In this document: piece after piece, positions 1 through 9,800 of the stretch
Layout of the letters: each line of letters begins with the position of its first letter
How positions within the stretch are numbered: position 1 is the stretch's first letter
Source of the DNA: Gymnopus androsaceus JB14
Taxonomy: Eukaryota > Basidiomycota > Agaricomycetes > Agaricales > Omphalotaceae
NCBI GenBank assembly: GCA_009733575.1
Contig: ML769833.1
Span: 1-44,987, forward strand
Length of the DNA: 44,987 bases
Direction of reading: 5' to 3'
The notes under the pieces: model-generated
Database searches by the model: none
The model's input: the letters and a program-made list of their open reading frames with translations, nothing else
Told to the model about the DNA's origin: nothing
Program-made: the position numbers and the translations under genes

Positions 1-3000
1 CGGTCAAGGTATGCGGTCTTCTTGTCGTCCGGGAGTTGGACCGTTCGTTCAAGGATCGACCACAGGAAACCAATGTAGCGGAATGAGGAGGAGAATGGGA
101 AGAACTTGTTGTGGGCCCATGGCCAGCCAAGTTTCTCTGCTACACCCCAGATGAGCAATTCGTCGTATGGGTAGGTGAAGGTGCCATCGCTGCTCTGACT
201 CGAGGGATAGCGAAAGAATAGAAAGTCATCTACCCATTTCAGGATGGCATGCAGGCCCTGGTGAAGGTAGATTTCGACCATGGCGTCTGCAACGTTTCCC
301 CATATGCCAGGTGCAGATCGCTCGCCGAAATTGAGAGCTAAGTCCAGGTGGACCAGCCCATCAAGCATGATGGCCACGAATCGCCTGACTGTGGGGTGGA
401 GCGGGATATTTCTGAAAGCCGCGTCTACGTCGAAGACAGCTACCTGGGTGCCTACGTGAGTGTGTTTGTTAGCTATGACATGTACGGATCGGGATCTATG
501 GTCACTGACCCTCTGGAGCACCTGCTATGAGCAAGAAGCAGTCGCTGAACGTGCCCCAGTCGCAAGGATAGTCGTCTGCATCGATCAACGAGTTGATGGA
601 GACTAGGGATGGGTTGATGGAAATTGGTGTATTCTGGTTGCGTGAGATATCGCTGGTGCCCTTCAGGTCTGATAGTGGATCAGTGAGGTTCGAGGATACC
701 AGATCTGAAGGGAAGTTGCGTTTTGGGAATGAGTGATTAATGATAATTCGGAACTTTCCGGGCTTCTGCTGGATGACTGCGATAGGAGCGGTGCGGAAGT
801 TGCCAATTTTGGCTTGCAGATCGTCGGGGTGAAATCCGGGAGATAGACGGCCTAGCGCTATTTCGTCTGCAAACTTTGCTCGAGCGACTTTTAATTCGGT
901 TTCGCCAATATGATGGTTAGGGGGAGTGGTAGTTGTGGATAGCGTGTAGTTCTCGACGCCAATAAAGAAGCCTTTGGTGAGCCCGGTAGGGATGTGAGCG
1001 TATTTCTCAAGTATGCCAGCGTCATGTAATGCAGTGGTCCACTCATCAGGTTTGAGTCTCGTGGTGATAGGGAAGTTCACAGAAAGGTCGGTAGAGCAAG
1101 TTGGGGGTGTATCGCGGGGAAGGGAGGTGTCGCGTGGAAGGGGAGGATCATCTGTGGTTTTGGGCGTTGTGGTCAGATGATCCACAACGGCCACACCGGT
1201 GTTCGTACTTGCAGTCTTTCCCATAGGGACATCCGCTAAGTCCATTGAAGCCAATGCAGTAGCACCGACCCTCGGAATCATACCAGTTCCGGCACGCTGG
1301 TGTAGGTAGTCCGACGACGACGCTTTGTGCTTGCCGTGATGGTGAGAGCCACCACATTTGTAGCAGACATTGCCGTCTTCACTCGAGCTGGATGTTTTCG
1401 CTTTCGAGTGGTCGGATCTGCGGTAGTTATCGGTTCTGGATCCTCGGTTTCCTCTAGAGTTCCGAAAGGAATGGTTGGATCCTTGGGATGTGGTGTTGGA
1501 ATTGCCACCACTCGAGGAGGAACCGTTACTGCCTTGGCTTCCACTGGTCCCGTTGCTATTGCCGCCGCCCTGCAGGCCGGAGCGCCTACCGTTGGCTTCT
1601 CGTGCAAGGTGAGCATGGAGGATTTGTTGGTACAGTTCCGTATGGAAAACGTCGATGCGAATGTTGTCCTCCGGGTATGTGTGCCAGAGCCGGATGACCC
1701 TCCAAACATATTCCCTGTAGAGTTCGAAGCAGGCGTGGAAGTCCTCTCTATCCTGGATCATCTGGAATAGCCTGGTGAACATGTCGGCTATGGCAAGGGC
1801 ATGATCCGAGCCGACCTCTGTTTCACCAGCGGGAATGAGGTGTTCGCGAACCGCTCTGGGGAAATTTGTCGCGATGCCTGTGAAGTCGGAGCGATCGGTT
1901 TCCTCGATAGGGATCTCGGGGAAACCTTTGGCTTTCAGACTAACAGAACCTGCACCTGACTCCAGTAGAAGTGAGTCTCCTGTGGATAGTGCCTCAGAGA
2001 GACCATCGGTATTGAAACGCGGGGCGAAGCCACCCAATGGGGTCCACCGAGCCCAGTTATTGTAGCGCAGTTCATGAGCGTATTTCGGATTGCAACCTCC
2101 CGTTCTGGAGCGAAATGGATTAGAGGCTGAGCCTATGACCGCCTTGCGAGGGTCAGCCAGGGTAGCCTTCTTTTTCGCTGTGCGTGTGGTCTGCGGGAGA
2201 TCGTCAGTGGCTCCCAACATCTGCTGGTGATGAAGGTTAGGAGGGAGCTCGTCGTTGGGGGGCAGTGGATACACAGGCCATCCTGGTTCCTGAATGGGAG
2301 CCAGTGGTGCACGGGTGTTTGGAGCTTGGGGCGCATGACCGCTAGGAGGTTGGGCTGTCGAGGGGAACCGAAGAGGAGGAAGGTGGTAGCCCTCACTGTA
2401 AGTATGTGTCCCAGGGTATTGCGTAGGGGGGAAGGCATGCTGGTGCTGGTATCGGTAGTCCATCAGGGGGGCAATGGGAGGTAGCGCGAAGCCAGGGTTT
2501 CGAGCATAGGGACCTGGGTTTATTGCTGGGAGCCGGAGGTGAGGAGGTGCGCCCATGCCCTCACATCTGCCAGAGGTCTTGTGCTCTCGATGGGGAGATG
2601 CGGAGCGTTGCCTCTCAGGCAGGTGTGGAGGTTGCTGGGCGACGGTCTCCGGGGCTCTCGACTTCTCCTGCTGACGAGATGATTGGTAGGGAACGAGCCT
2701 CCCATGCTCATCTCTCACGTGGGTATTGCCCGTAGCTCCGTCAGTGACTGCATTCGGAGTGAAGGAGGGTAGACGACGCGGGAGGCGAGGCCCCTGATCG
2801 CGACCACGAGAGGATTCGCCATTCCCGTTTAGGTCGAAGCGCACGGATGGAGCAGCGCGAGGAGGACTGGTCCCGCCACCATTGGTCTGGTCAGGGCGAT
2901 CAGCGTGTCTCTCATCTCGAGGTCCATCTATTGGTAGGTGTGGTCAGCGGTGCGCAGGGACGGTGGAGGAGCAGGTGGGACGAGGGATGTTCATGGGCAG

Positions 3001-3748
3001 TAGGTAGTGGAACAAGGTATTGGATCGTGGATCGTGGAGCAGGACAGCAAAGTGGGGATATCTTACCTGAGCTGCGCGGAACTCTCCCACTAGGAGGAGC
3101 TTGGCTAGTGGATCTCATGTGTGGGCCAATTCGTGCATGGTATGCAGAATTTGCATGGTATGCAGAATCTGCATGGTATGCAGATGTGGTCAGCAACAAC
3201 TCGCGACTGGTATGTCGAGCGCGTGCGGTGGACTCACCAGAGGCATAATGGTCAATGGCCGCAAGCCGCTCGCTGAGCGGCGGGGGGTCTCCCTCGAAAG
3301 GTGTCCCGTCAATGAAGAAAGCGGAGTGCAATGGATCTGGCTCGCTATCGGTAGAGCGGGTGGAAGAACGACCCAATGGTCGTCTGCCCATAGGAGCTTC
3401 CTCATCGTTCGATTCTGCGTAGGCAGCGTTCGAATTAGAGGGGTGGTCCGCAGGGCGCAGGTCAGGCCTCCACGCCGAGACGGGTCTCAGGGTGGGGCGC
3501 CGTTGGTTAGAGGGCTGGTGGCCAGGATCGGGATTGTTAACGGGAGGAGGACCAAAAAGGGCGGGAGGAGGACCAGAAGGGGCCCTGCCGCCCCGCAGAG
3601 GGGACAAGAGGCTGTTGAGAGCGACCCTGTTCTCGTCGACGTGGTCGTCTTGAGAATCAGCAGGATTGGCGTCGCTGTTCGGAGGAACAACTCTGCCGTT
3701 GGGTCCTCGCAAACGGAGGTTTCGCTGTCTGGAGGAGGAATCGGTCAT
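1..3748 (-). mobile_element. Retroelement (DIRS-like reverse transcriptase type), 5' part, truncated by window edge
   Basis: Minus-strand retroelement reading from 3748 down past position 1. A gag-like, Pro/Ser-rich, low-complexity part comes first, then a Cys/His region, then a reverse transcriptase. The RT shows a fingers segment (PGKFRIIINHSFPKRNF, about 690-740), the palm motif FDVDAAFRNIPLHP (about 395-435) and the catalytic block KWVDDFLFF (about 215-245). The catalytic pair is VDD instead of the usual YxDD. This style of RT is common in Agaricomycete elements that I associate with tyrosine-recombinase (DIRS-like) retrotransposons. No recombinase or terminal repeat is inside the window, so the class is inference. 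GC is higher than in the eastern half of the window. Confidence 0.7.
1..3748 (-). CDS. Gag-RT polyprotein of the retroelement, proposed three exons, partial
   Basis: Proposed exons on the minus strand are 3748-3238, 2927-510 and 451-1 (continuing off the window). The 58-bp intron at 452-509 (GTCAGT to ACGTAG) is well supported, because it joins the RT fingers to FDVDAAF in frame. The 310-bp intron at 2928-3237 has a perfect GTGAGT donor and keeps phase, but it is long for this genome and is less certain. An alternative is two separate reading frames, 3748-2912 and 2844-502. Between about 1340 and 1150 a neighbouring frame carries a much better Cys/His finger (CPYGKDCKYEH, then CGRCGSSDHNAQNH) than the main frame. 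Two compensating frameshifts or a small unrecognised intron are therefore likely, and this copy is probably not active. Confidence 0.55.
3134..3186. repeat. 18-bp tandem repeat, three copies
   Basis: Three near-identical 18-bp units, each starting TGCATGGTATGCAGA, lie head to tail. Read on the minus strand without splicing they encode a hexapeptide repeat of the form SAYHAD/SAYHAN. In the spliced model of the retroelement they fall inside the first intron. Confidence 0.85.
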
Positions 3749-3971
3749 GATGTCGTGTTATCGCAAGAATGTGATGAGCGATTTCGTGGAAAGTTGGTTT
3801 GAGAATTAAGAGAAAGGTTATTAAAAGATTGAATCGAAAATTTATACGATACAAGTGAATTTGAGGATTGAGGATGGTGGTGAAGAGGAAGAAGAAGCGT
3901 GGGGAAATCTGGACTCGGTGAATTTCCTTGTACGCGAAAACTCGGCATCCACGTGGTCACACGGCTGCCTC
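3749..3971. other. Spacer between the retroelement and GDH2 copy A
   Basis: Short stretch upstream of the retroelement start codon, so it may hold that element's promoter or leader. No repeat end or target duplication was recognised, and the boundary with GDH2 copy A near 3972 is abrupt: homology to the other copies stops inside the codons following LPEVEY. Confidence 0.4.
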
Positions 3972-5735
3972 TACATACTCGACCTCGGGTAAAAACCCTG
4001 GATCCAAGCGGAAGGACAAAGCGACCTTTGTAGGTTGGTGGAAATTGGTTTTGAGGATATGTTTGTTGAAGATTAGGAAGGATTCGAGGACTTGAAGGGA
4101 GTGTTTGTTGGGGACTGTGCGGCGGATTTTGTCGTAGAGCTCCTCGTCGGAGAGGGGTTGGATGGTTTGAAGGCGTTGATAAGAGAGGGTGGGCCTGCAC
4201 AGATAACGGTTAGGAATGCACAATAAAGAAATGAAAGCGGAAACGTATACACACATTAATTCGGTAGCATGGTCAGATGCGGGGTAATAAACCATGGCAA
4301 AGTCGACATAAAGAAGTTGAATCTGAATACCCAATGAGCACCCGTATGATAACAGAATGCTCGCAGACCTACCAGCTCCGAACGAGTATGAATAACCTGC
4401 TCAATACTCTCCCTCGTAAACGTCTCCTTTCTAAACCTCCTCTTGATATTGTTCAACACCTCGGCATGCGCAGGGTCGTTCTTGTCCAAGACGTTTTGAG
4501 CTGCAAGTAGGCCGGGCCGAGCCTGTTGCAAAAGTGTTGTGCAAAGATCCAGCTACAGTCTAACGACGCGATCAGCACAGCAAAGACAGAGAGGGAGAGA
4601 TCTCACTCACAAGCGTATGTAGCCTCCTGAACAGCATGCGTACCTGGGGCCTTTGGGAGAAAGAACGGGTTTTCGGGGAGACAGAACAGAAGTGAAGCCT
4701 CCCTGACCTGGAAGATGGAGTGTTCGATCGGCGGGGCGTTGGAACGGGGTTGAGGTACACGGAGATGATGATGACGCCGTTAGAGAATTGTTCCACGTAT
4801 TTGCGAGCAGAATAGAGAGAGTAAAAGTGGTAGAGATTGGAGAGAGCACTGGTATAGAGGTTAGTAGATAAAGATAGGCAGACGGTAACGCGTCCTAAAG
4901 AAGGCTGTAGTCCCGCCCATCTTGTATCCGATAACAAGACGTCTCTCTCTCGAGCCCTCGACTTTGAAAACCTCCATGACTGGACCGTACCGTTGCTTAA
5001 CGCTCCACATGATCTAGAATTTGGATGAGTTGCTGAACGAGGGAGCGAACGATGCTCTTTCATACCTTTTCTCGCTGGCCTTTTCCAAGAAGGACTTGTC
5101 AGACACGTTCCTGCCCTCTCGTCCTTTGTGGCAGGGCTGTCCGGAAAGACACACTTGCTGACGAGATAGCATCTGAGCTGCTGAGATTGTGAGAAGCAGT
5201 CGCGGAGATGGACCCGGCGAAACGGAAAGTTTTGAGTCTGTATACGTTGAGCTGTCGAGGAGCAAGTGTCGATTCTAAATTCCAGTTGAGGAACGTTGGA
5301 AATGCCGTATAGATTGTGGGCTCACCTCGACTTGCACGTAGCGCCAGGCTCTTCAGTAATAGTAATACCAGGCGGACTAGTGTGAATAAAAGTCGCGCCA
5401 TTTCCATTCTCGTCAATCTAGCACCGCACTTTAGCGCAATAATGTGGTCACAGATAACCGCTTGAGACTCGTTGCCGAGATTCGTCTAAAACCAGTTGAC
5501 TTTGTGGCTGAGGGATAAAGCAGTAAATCTCAATCGATATTTAATCCAGTCTACTATTCACCTTTGCTGCGAATTGCTGCTGAACAATAGCTCTCTGTAC
5601 TTCTTTCACTTTGAATACAGGCAAGCCATCGCCGTTATTTCTAGCCACAAAGCCTACTGCACGGAAAGATGCGAGTCTGGGGGGTGTCCAGACAGGAACT
5701 CGGAGAGGCTCGGACTTGTGCCAACAGTACAGTGC
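3972..5735 (-). pseudogene. GDH2: NAD-specific glutamate dehydrogenase (GDH2 type) pseudogene, copy A
   Basis: Read from high to low coordinates, this holds the N-terminal and middle parts of a large fungal NAD-dependent glutamate dehydrogenase, the enzyme that deaminates glutamate to 2-oxoglutarate. Recognisable pieces in order are PVFKVKEVQRA (about 5600), a KVNWF block (about 5490), VSDKSFLEKASE (about 5090), DLYHFYSLYSARKYVEQFSN (about 4800), LDKNDPAHAEVLNNIKRRF (about 4460) and ILKTNFHQPTKVALSFRLDP (about 4020). Introns are retained, so it is a DNA-level duplicate and not a retrocopy. It is dead: part of the KVNWF region is deleted, a TAG stands where copy B has a tyrosine codon, several frameshifts are present (for example near 5180-5200), and the whole C-terminal catalytic half beyond about 3972 is missing. 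Confidence 0.85.
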
Positions 5736-6720
5736 TAGTGATAGTATGAAGGAATAAGAGATCAAGTAATTATATGACAGACAGTGGATAGACGCACCTT
5801 TACGACAATCTTTTTAGAGTCGACTCCGAGCTTGCAGCTTCGTTCTTCGTCATTTGGTCGATTGGTTTTAAGGAAGTCAATGAGAGATAGACCAGGATTC
5901 AGAAGAGACAGGCTGTGGCCAGAAGCTCGGAGGCTTGGACTTGCGAGATGTGGAGATGGTGAGTGTAGGAAAAAGGCCCCGAGTCTGATAAGATAAGATA
6001 ATTCATGCTTTCTACATCGGTACAGTCTAGAGCTATAGTAAAATAAATGGCTCCAACTTTTCCAAACTCGAGGCAATTGCTATTTGCACTCTGAATTGTC
6101 TCCTAATACCCAATAAGTGACCTAGCCAGTACTTATAACCAGACAGGCGAGATGGAGATCGATATCGGGAGCTACCTGTGACCAATCGCGGGGTAGCGAC
6201 GGCGCTGTAGATAATTCAGATTCCATAGTCGAAAATAGATTTACAGTACCGGTCATTGGTCCTGGATAGACAAACGCGACGTTAGAAAATAATGAATACC
6301 AAAGAATAAACACATACTCGACAATCACTCGACTCTGCAGCTGCCTTGGATTCGGACGTTGAAACCAGCGTTTTCGTTGTTTGACTGGGCGTCTTTGAGG
6401 TGATAGAGGGAGGAAACCACGGAGATCTCCTAGAAAGCGTAACATGATTAGAATCATCCGTATGTTATGGTTCCAGAAGAGTAAGCTGCAGTGTGAGATC
6501 AAATAGAGTCTTCATCTTCTTCAACATCGTATCCTTCTTAATCTTCACCAGATTCTTCCTGCGGACATCGGCGACGAAAAGATAGTGAACGCTGAGATAT
6601 GGAAGTGAATTGGTGACAAAGACGGATCGATTTCGGGTGTGAACCGGGCGAACCGTCCAATATTGTGGCACACTGGCATTTATACTCCGGACCGCAATGA
6701 CTGAACTTTAACACTGCCAT
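5736..6720 (-). pseudogene. Unidentified minus-strand exons ('U' segment), upstream of GDH2 copy A and divergent from NLR1
   Basis: This stretch has spliced-gene structure but no domain I recognise. An exon at about 5798-5996 ends VDSKKIVVK at a GTGCGT donor, and the intron at 5735-5797 leads toward the GDH2 exons. A further intron at about 6258-6325 separates two more exon-like pieces, and a possible start (MSAGRIW, followed by a GTGAAG donor) lies near 6570. Related copies occur at 18594-18830 and 26870-27420. It may be the 5' part of the GDH2 transcription unit or a separate divergent gene; the sequence does not settle this. Stops and frame changes suggest decay. Confidence 0.4.
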
Positions 6721-6808
6721 GCACATGTCACTACATAAGATGGATGCTGTTTCTTTGTTGTTTCTTTGCGACCCCCATCATCTATCTCCCTGCAAGACAC
6801 AAACTGTT
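6660..6808 (+). promoter_or_regulatory. Putative NLR1 promoter and leader
   Basis: The 150 bp before the NLR1 start are conserved in the matching place before NLR2 (about 27330-27518). Both contain a CACTGG/TATAC/GGACCGCAA cluster, an AACTTTAAC run and the CCCCCATCATCTATCTCCCTGC leader shortly before ATG. Divergent minus-strand exons begin just to the left, so the region could be a bidirectional promoter. Conservation between paralogues reflects shared ancestry and does not prove function. Confidence 0.35.
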
Positions 6809-9800
6809 ATGAATCGAAAAAATCATCCCGGCAGTCGTCTTGTTGGATTCTTCAAGCCTAACAAAGATAAAAGTCGCAATGCAACACCTACCCCAAGCCG
6901 CGCTACAACTCCAGATCCTAGTTCGATTGCAAACTCTGCAGCTGGGAATCATCCCACACAAGATATCGGAGCTACTGTTCTGGACACTCTTGATACTGCT
7001 CTGAAGGTGCTAAAAGAGGCATCGGCAGCGCTTCCACCTTTGCAAGCTGCCGTAGGTGGAATATGTGAATGTTTCAATATTTATAAGGTCTGATTGTCAT
7101 CTTTCATATTGTTTTGATCATTGACACAAACATTTTTACAGAGTGTAACAGGAAACACTGAGGAGCTGCAAAGTTTGGCCAAGGATTTGACCTCCCGAAC
7201 CAGAGTTTTGGAGCCATACCTGTCTCCAGAGAACCTGGGTTTATCTAACCAAGCTGTAAAAGTTTTGATTAAGTAGGTCAACAGCAGTTACTAAAATAAA
7301 ATAATGTGTTAAAACACTTTACAGTCATTTGAATGCTATTGACCAAGAGGTCAAACAGCAACAAAGCAGTGGTCTCTTCAAAAGGACAGTTCGGTCTGAA
7401 CACATTACTGGAAGGATTCAAGAATTCAAAACCAAAGTTCAAGATGCATATGAGCAATGCAAGGTAACATCTCTATCTCTGAAGGTACCTGCTTTTAGCT
7501 CATGAATTTACAGATTGAGGTTCTATTTTCTGCAGAGAGAAACACCGCTGAAATCCTAAAGGTGAGATTAGCAAAACTGACAAGGTTTAGTAAATTTTAT
7601 ACTATGAGAACAGGAAGTTGCTTTGGGGCAAATGAAACGCTCAACTCAGGCATACCATGATACAGACATGGGTCTCAACTTTACTAGGAGGTTGTGTTGC
7701 CCAGGTACAAGGGAAACCATCCTTGCTGACATTGAGAAATGGGCAATGAGTTCTGAACCTGAAAGTATGCCATCAGCCTATTGGATTTGGGGGATGGCTG
7801 GCACAGGAAAAAGCACAATTGCAATGTCAATCTGTGAGATACTTAAGAAAAAAGAAGTTCTTGCTGGAACTTTTTTCTGCTCTAGGCAGATACCTGAATG
7901 CAGGGATTACCGCTTAATTATCCCCACCTTGGCATACCAGCTGGCTAGCTTCTCCAAAACATTTGCCATGTCACTTGCAAGTATTTTAAGTGGAAATCTT
8001 GATCCTGCTTCAAAGATGCCAGATTATCAAGTCAAAACACTCTTAATTGAGCCTTGTAAGGCAGTCACCAGGTCTGGAAATATGGTAGCACATATTCCAC
8101 TTATAGTTATAGATGCTTTGGATGAATGTGAGGGTGTGAATTCAGTCCTCAAACCTCTCATATTGGCAATCCAGGAAAAGAAATTTCCAGGACTGAAATT
8201 TCTGTTCACCAGCCGCCCAGAACAAGCAATTCAGCAGCTTATGCTCTCAGAGAGTGAACTAAAGACTGGGTCAATCATCAATATTGGGAAAATTACTCTT
8301 CATGAGGTTGAAAAAAGTCAAGTGGAGAGAGATATATTGACTTACGTCACTGATGAGTTGGATGGCATATGCTCCTCAAAGGAGCAGCTGCAAAGGCTTA
8401 CAACTCTTTCTGGAGCACTTTTCATTTATGCCTCAACTGTGGTTAAATTAGTGAAAGGAGGAGACATTAGATCATGGCAGAAGAAGAGGCTCAAAGAATT
8501 TCTGGAAAAGAGCAAAATCCTGAGGATTTAGATCAGCTTTATGTTGAAGTTATTAAAAATGGCATTCCAAAAAAGAGGAGCTCTGGAGAAGCAAAGGAGC
8601 ATTGGAACATCATGTATACAATCATCAGTGCAGGATGTCCAGTAACATGTGATATTATTGCCAAGCTCTTGAGAATAGAAATAGATGTGGTAACACATCT
8701 GATGGAGAAATTGCAGGCAGTCTTCTATATTTCAACTCAGGATGGTTGTATTTATTCCTTTCATGCCTCTTTTCCCCAGTTTCTTGAAATAGGGGGAGGT
8801 GTTGATGGGGTAATATATCAACCTGAGGTTCAGCATATGAAACTGACTAATGAATGTTTCAACATAATGGATGAACTGAGATTCAATATCTGTAGCCTTC
8901 CTTGCTCATTCATAGCAGATAAGGATGTACCTAAATTTGATGAGACAGTGGAAAAGTGCATAGGAAAAGCCCTTCAATATTGTTGCCAGTTTTGGAGCTA
9001 CCATTTCATCCGATGTGAAATCCATGAGAAGAATGTTGAAAGATTGGAAAAATTCCTGCAGGCAAAAGGAGTATATTGGCTTGAAGCCATGAGTTTATTG
9101 GGTCTATTGGCACAATGTGGGGAAGCTATGGTTTCCACAATCAAGGTTAGTCCAACAGGTTATTATGATTGGTTGGTTGAAAGACTAAATTTTGGCAGAA
9201 ATTGGCATATTCTGAATCTGCATCAAAAGCAAGAGAAATAATAAAGTACCTCCAGAATTTGCTATTGCAATTTTCTAGTGGTGAAGTACAGGGGAAGACA
9301 CCGCATTTATATCTGAGTATAATGCCTTTTTGGTCCAATGGTGTGGGATGTATGCCTAAGTTAAAAGGTGTTGTAAGGATGGAAAGCCTTGCAATAAATC
9401 AACCCAACACTGTAATATTAAAGGGGCATGATAATTGGGTCAATTCAGTGGCCTTTTCACCTGATGGAACCAGGATTGTGTCTGGCTCTGAAGACGAAAC
9501 AGTGAGGATCTGGGATGCTAATACTGGTGCTCAGATTGGTGATCCACTGCATGGTCATGATGAGTGGGTCACATCAGTGGCCTTTTCACCTGATGGAACC
9601 AGGATTGTGTCTGGCTCTCGTGACAAAACAGTGAGGATCTGGGATGCTAATACTGGTGCTCAGATTGGTGATCCACTGCATGGTCATGATGATTGGGTCA
9701 GTTCAGTGGCCTTTTCACCTGATGGAACCAGGATTGTGTCTGACTCTGATGACAAAACACTGAGGATCTGGGATGCTAATACTGGTGCTCAGATTGGTGA

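Noticed and set aside
1327..1770. Plus-strand open frames opposite the retroelement.
   Set aside because: These are antisense shadows of the Ser/Gly/Pro-rich minus-strand frame; the RT motifs fix the strand.
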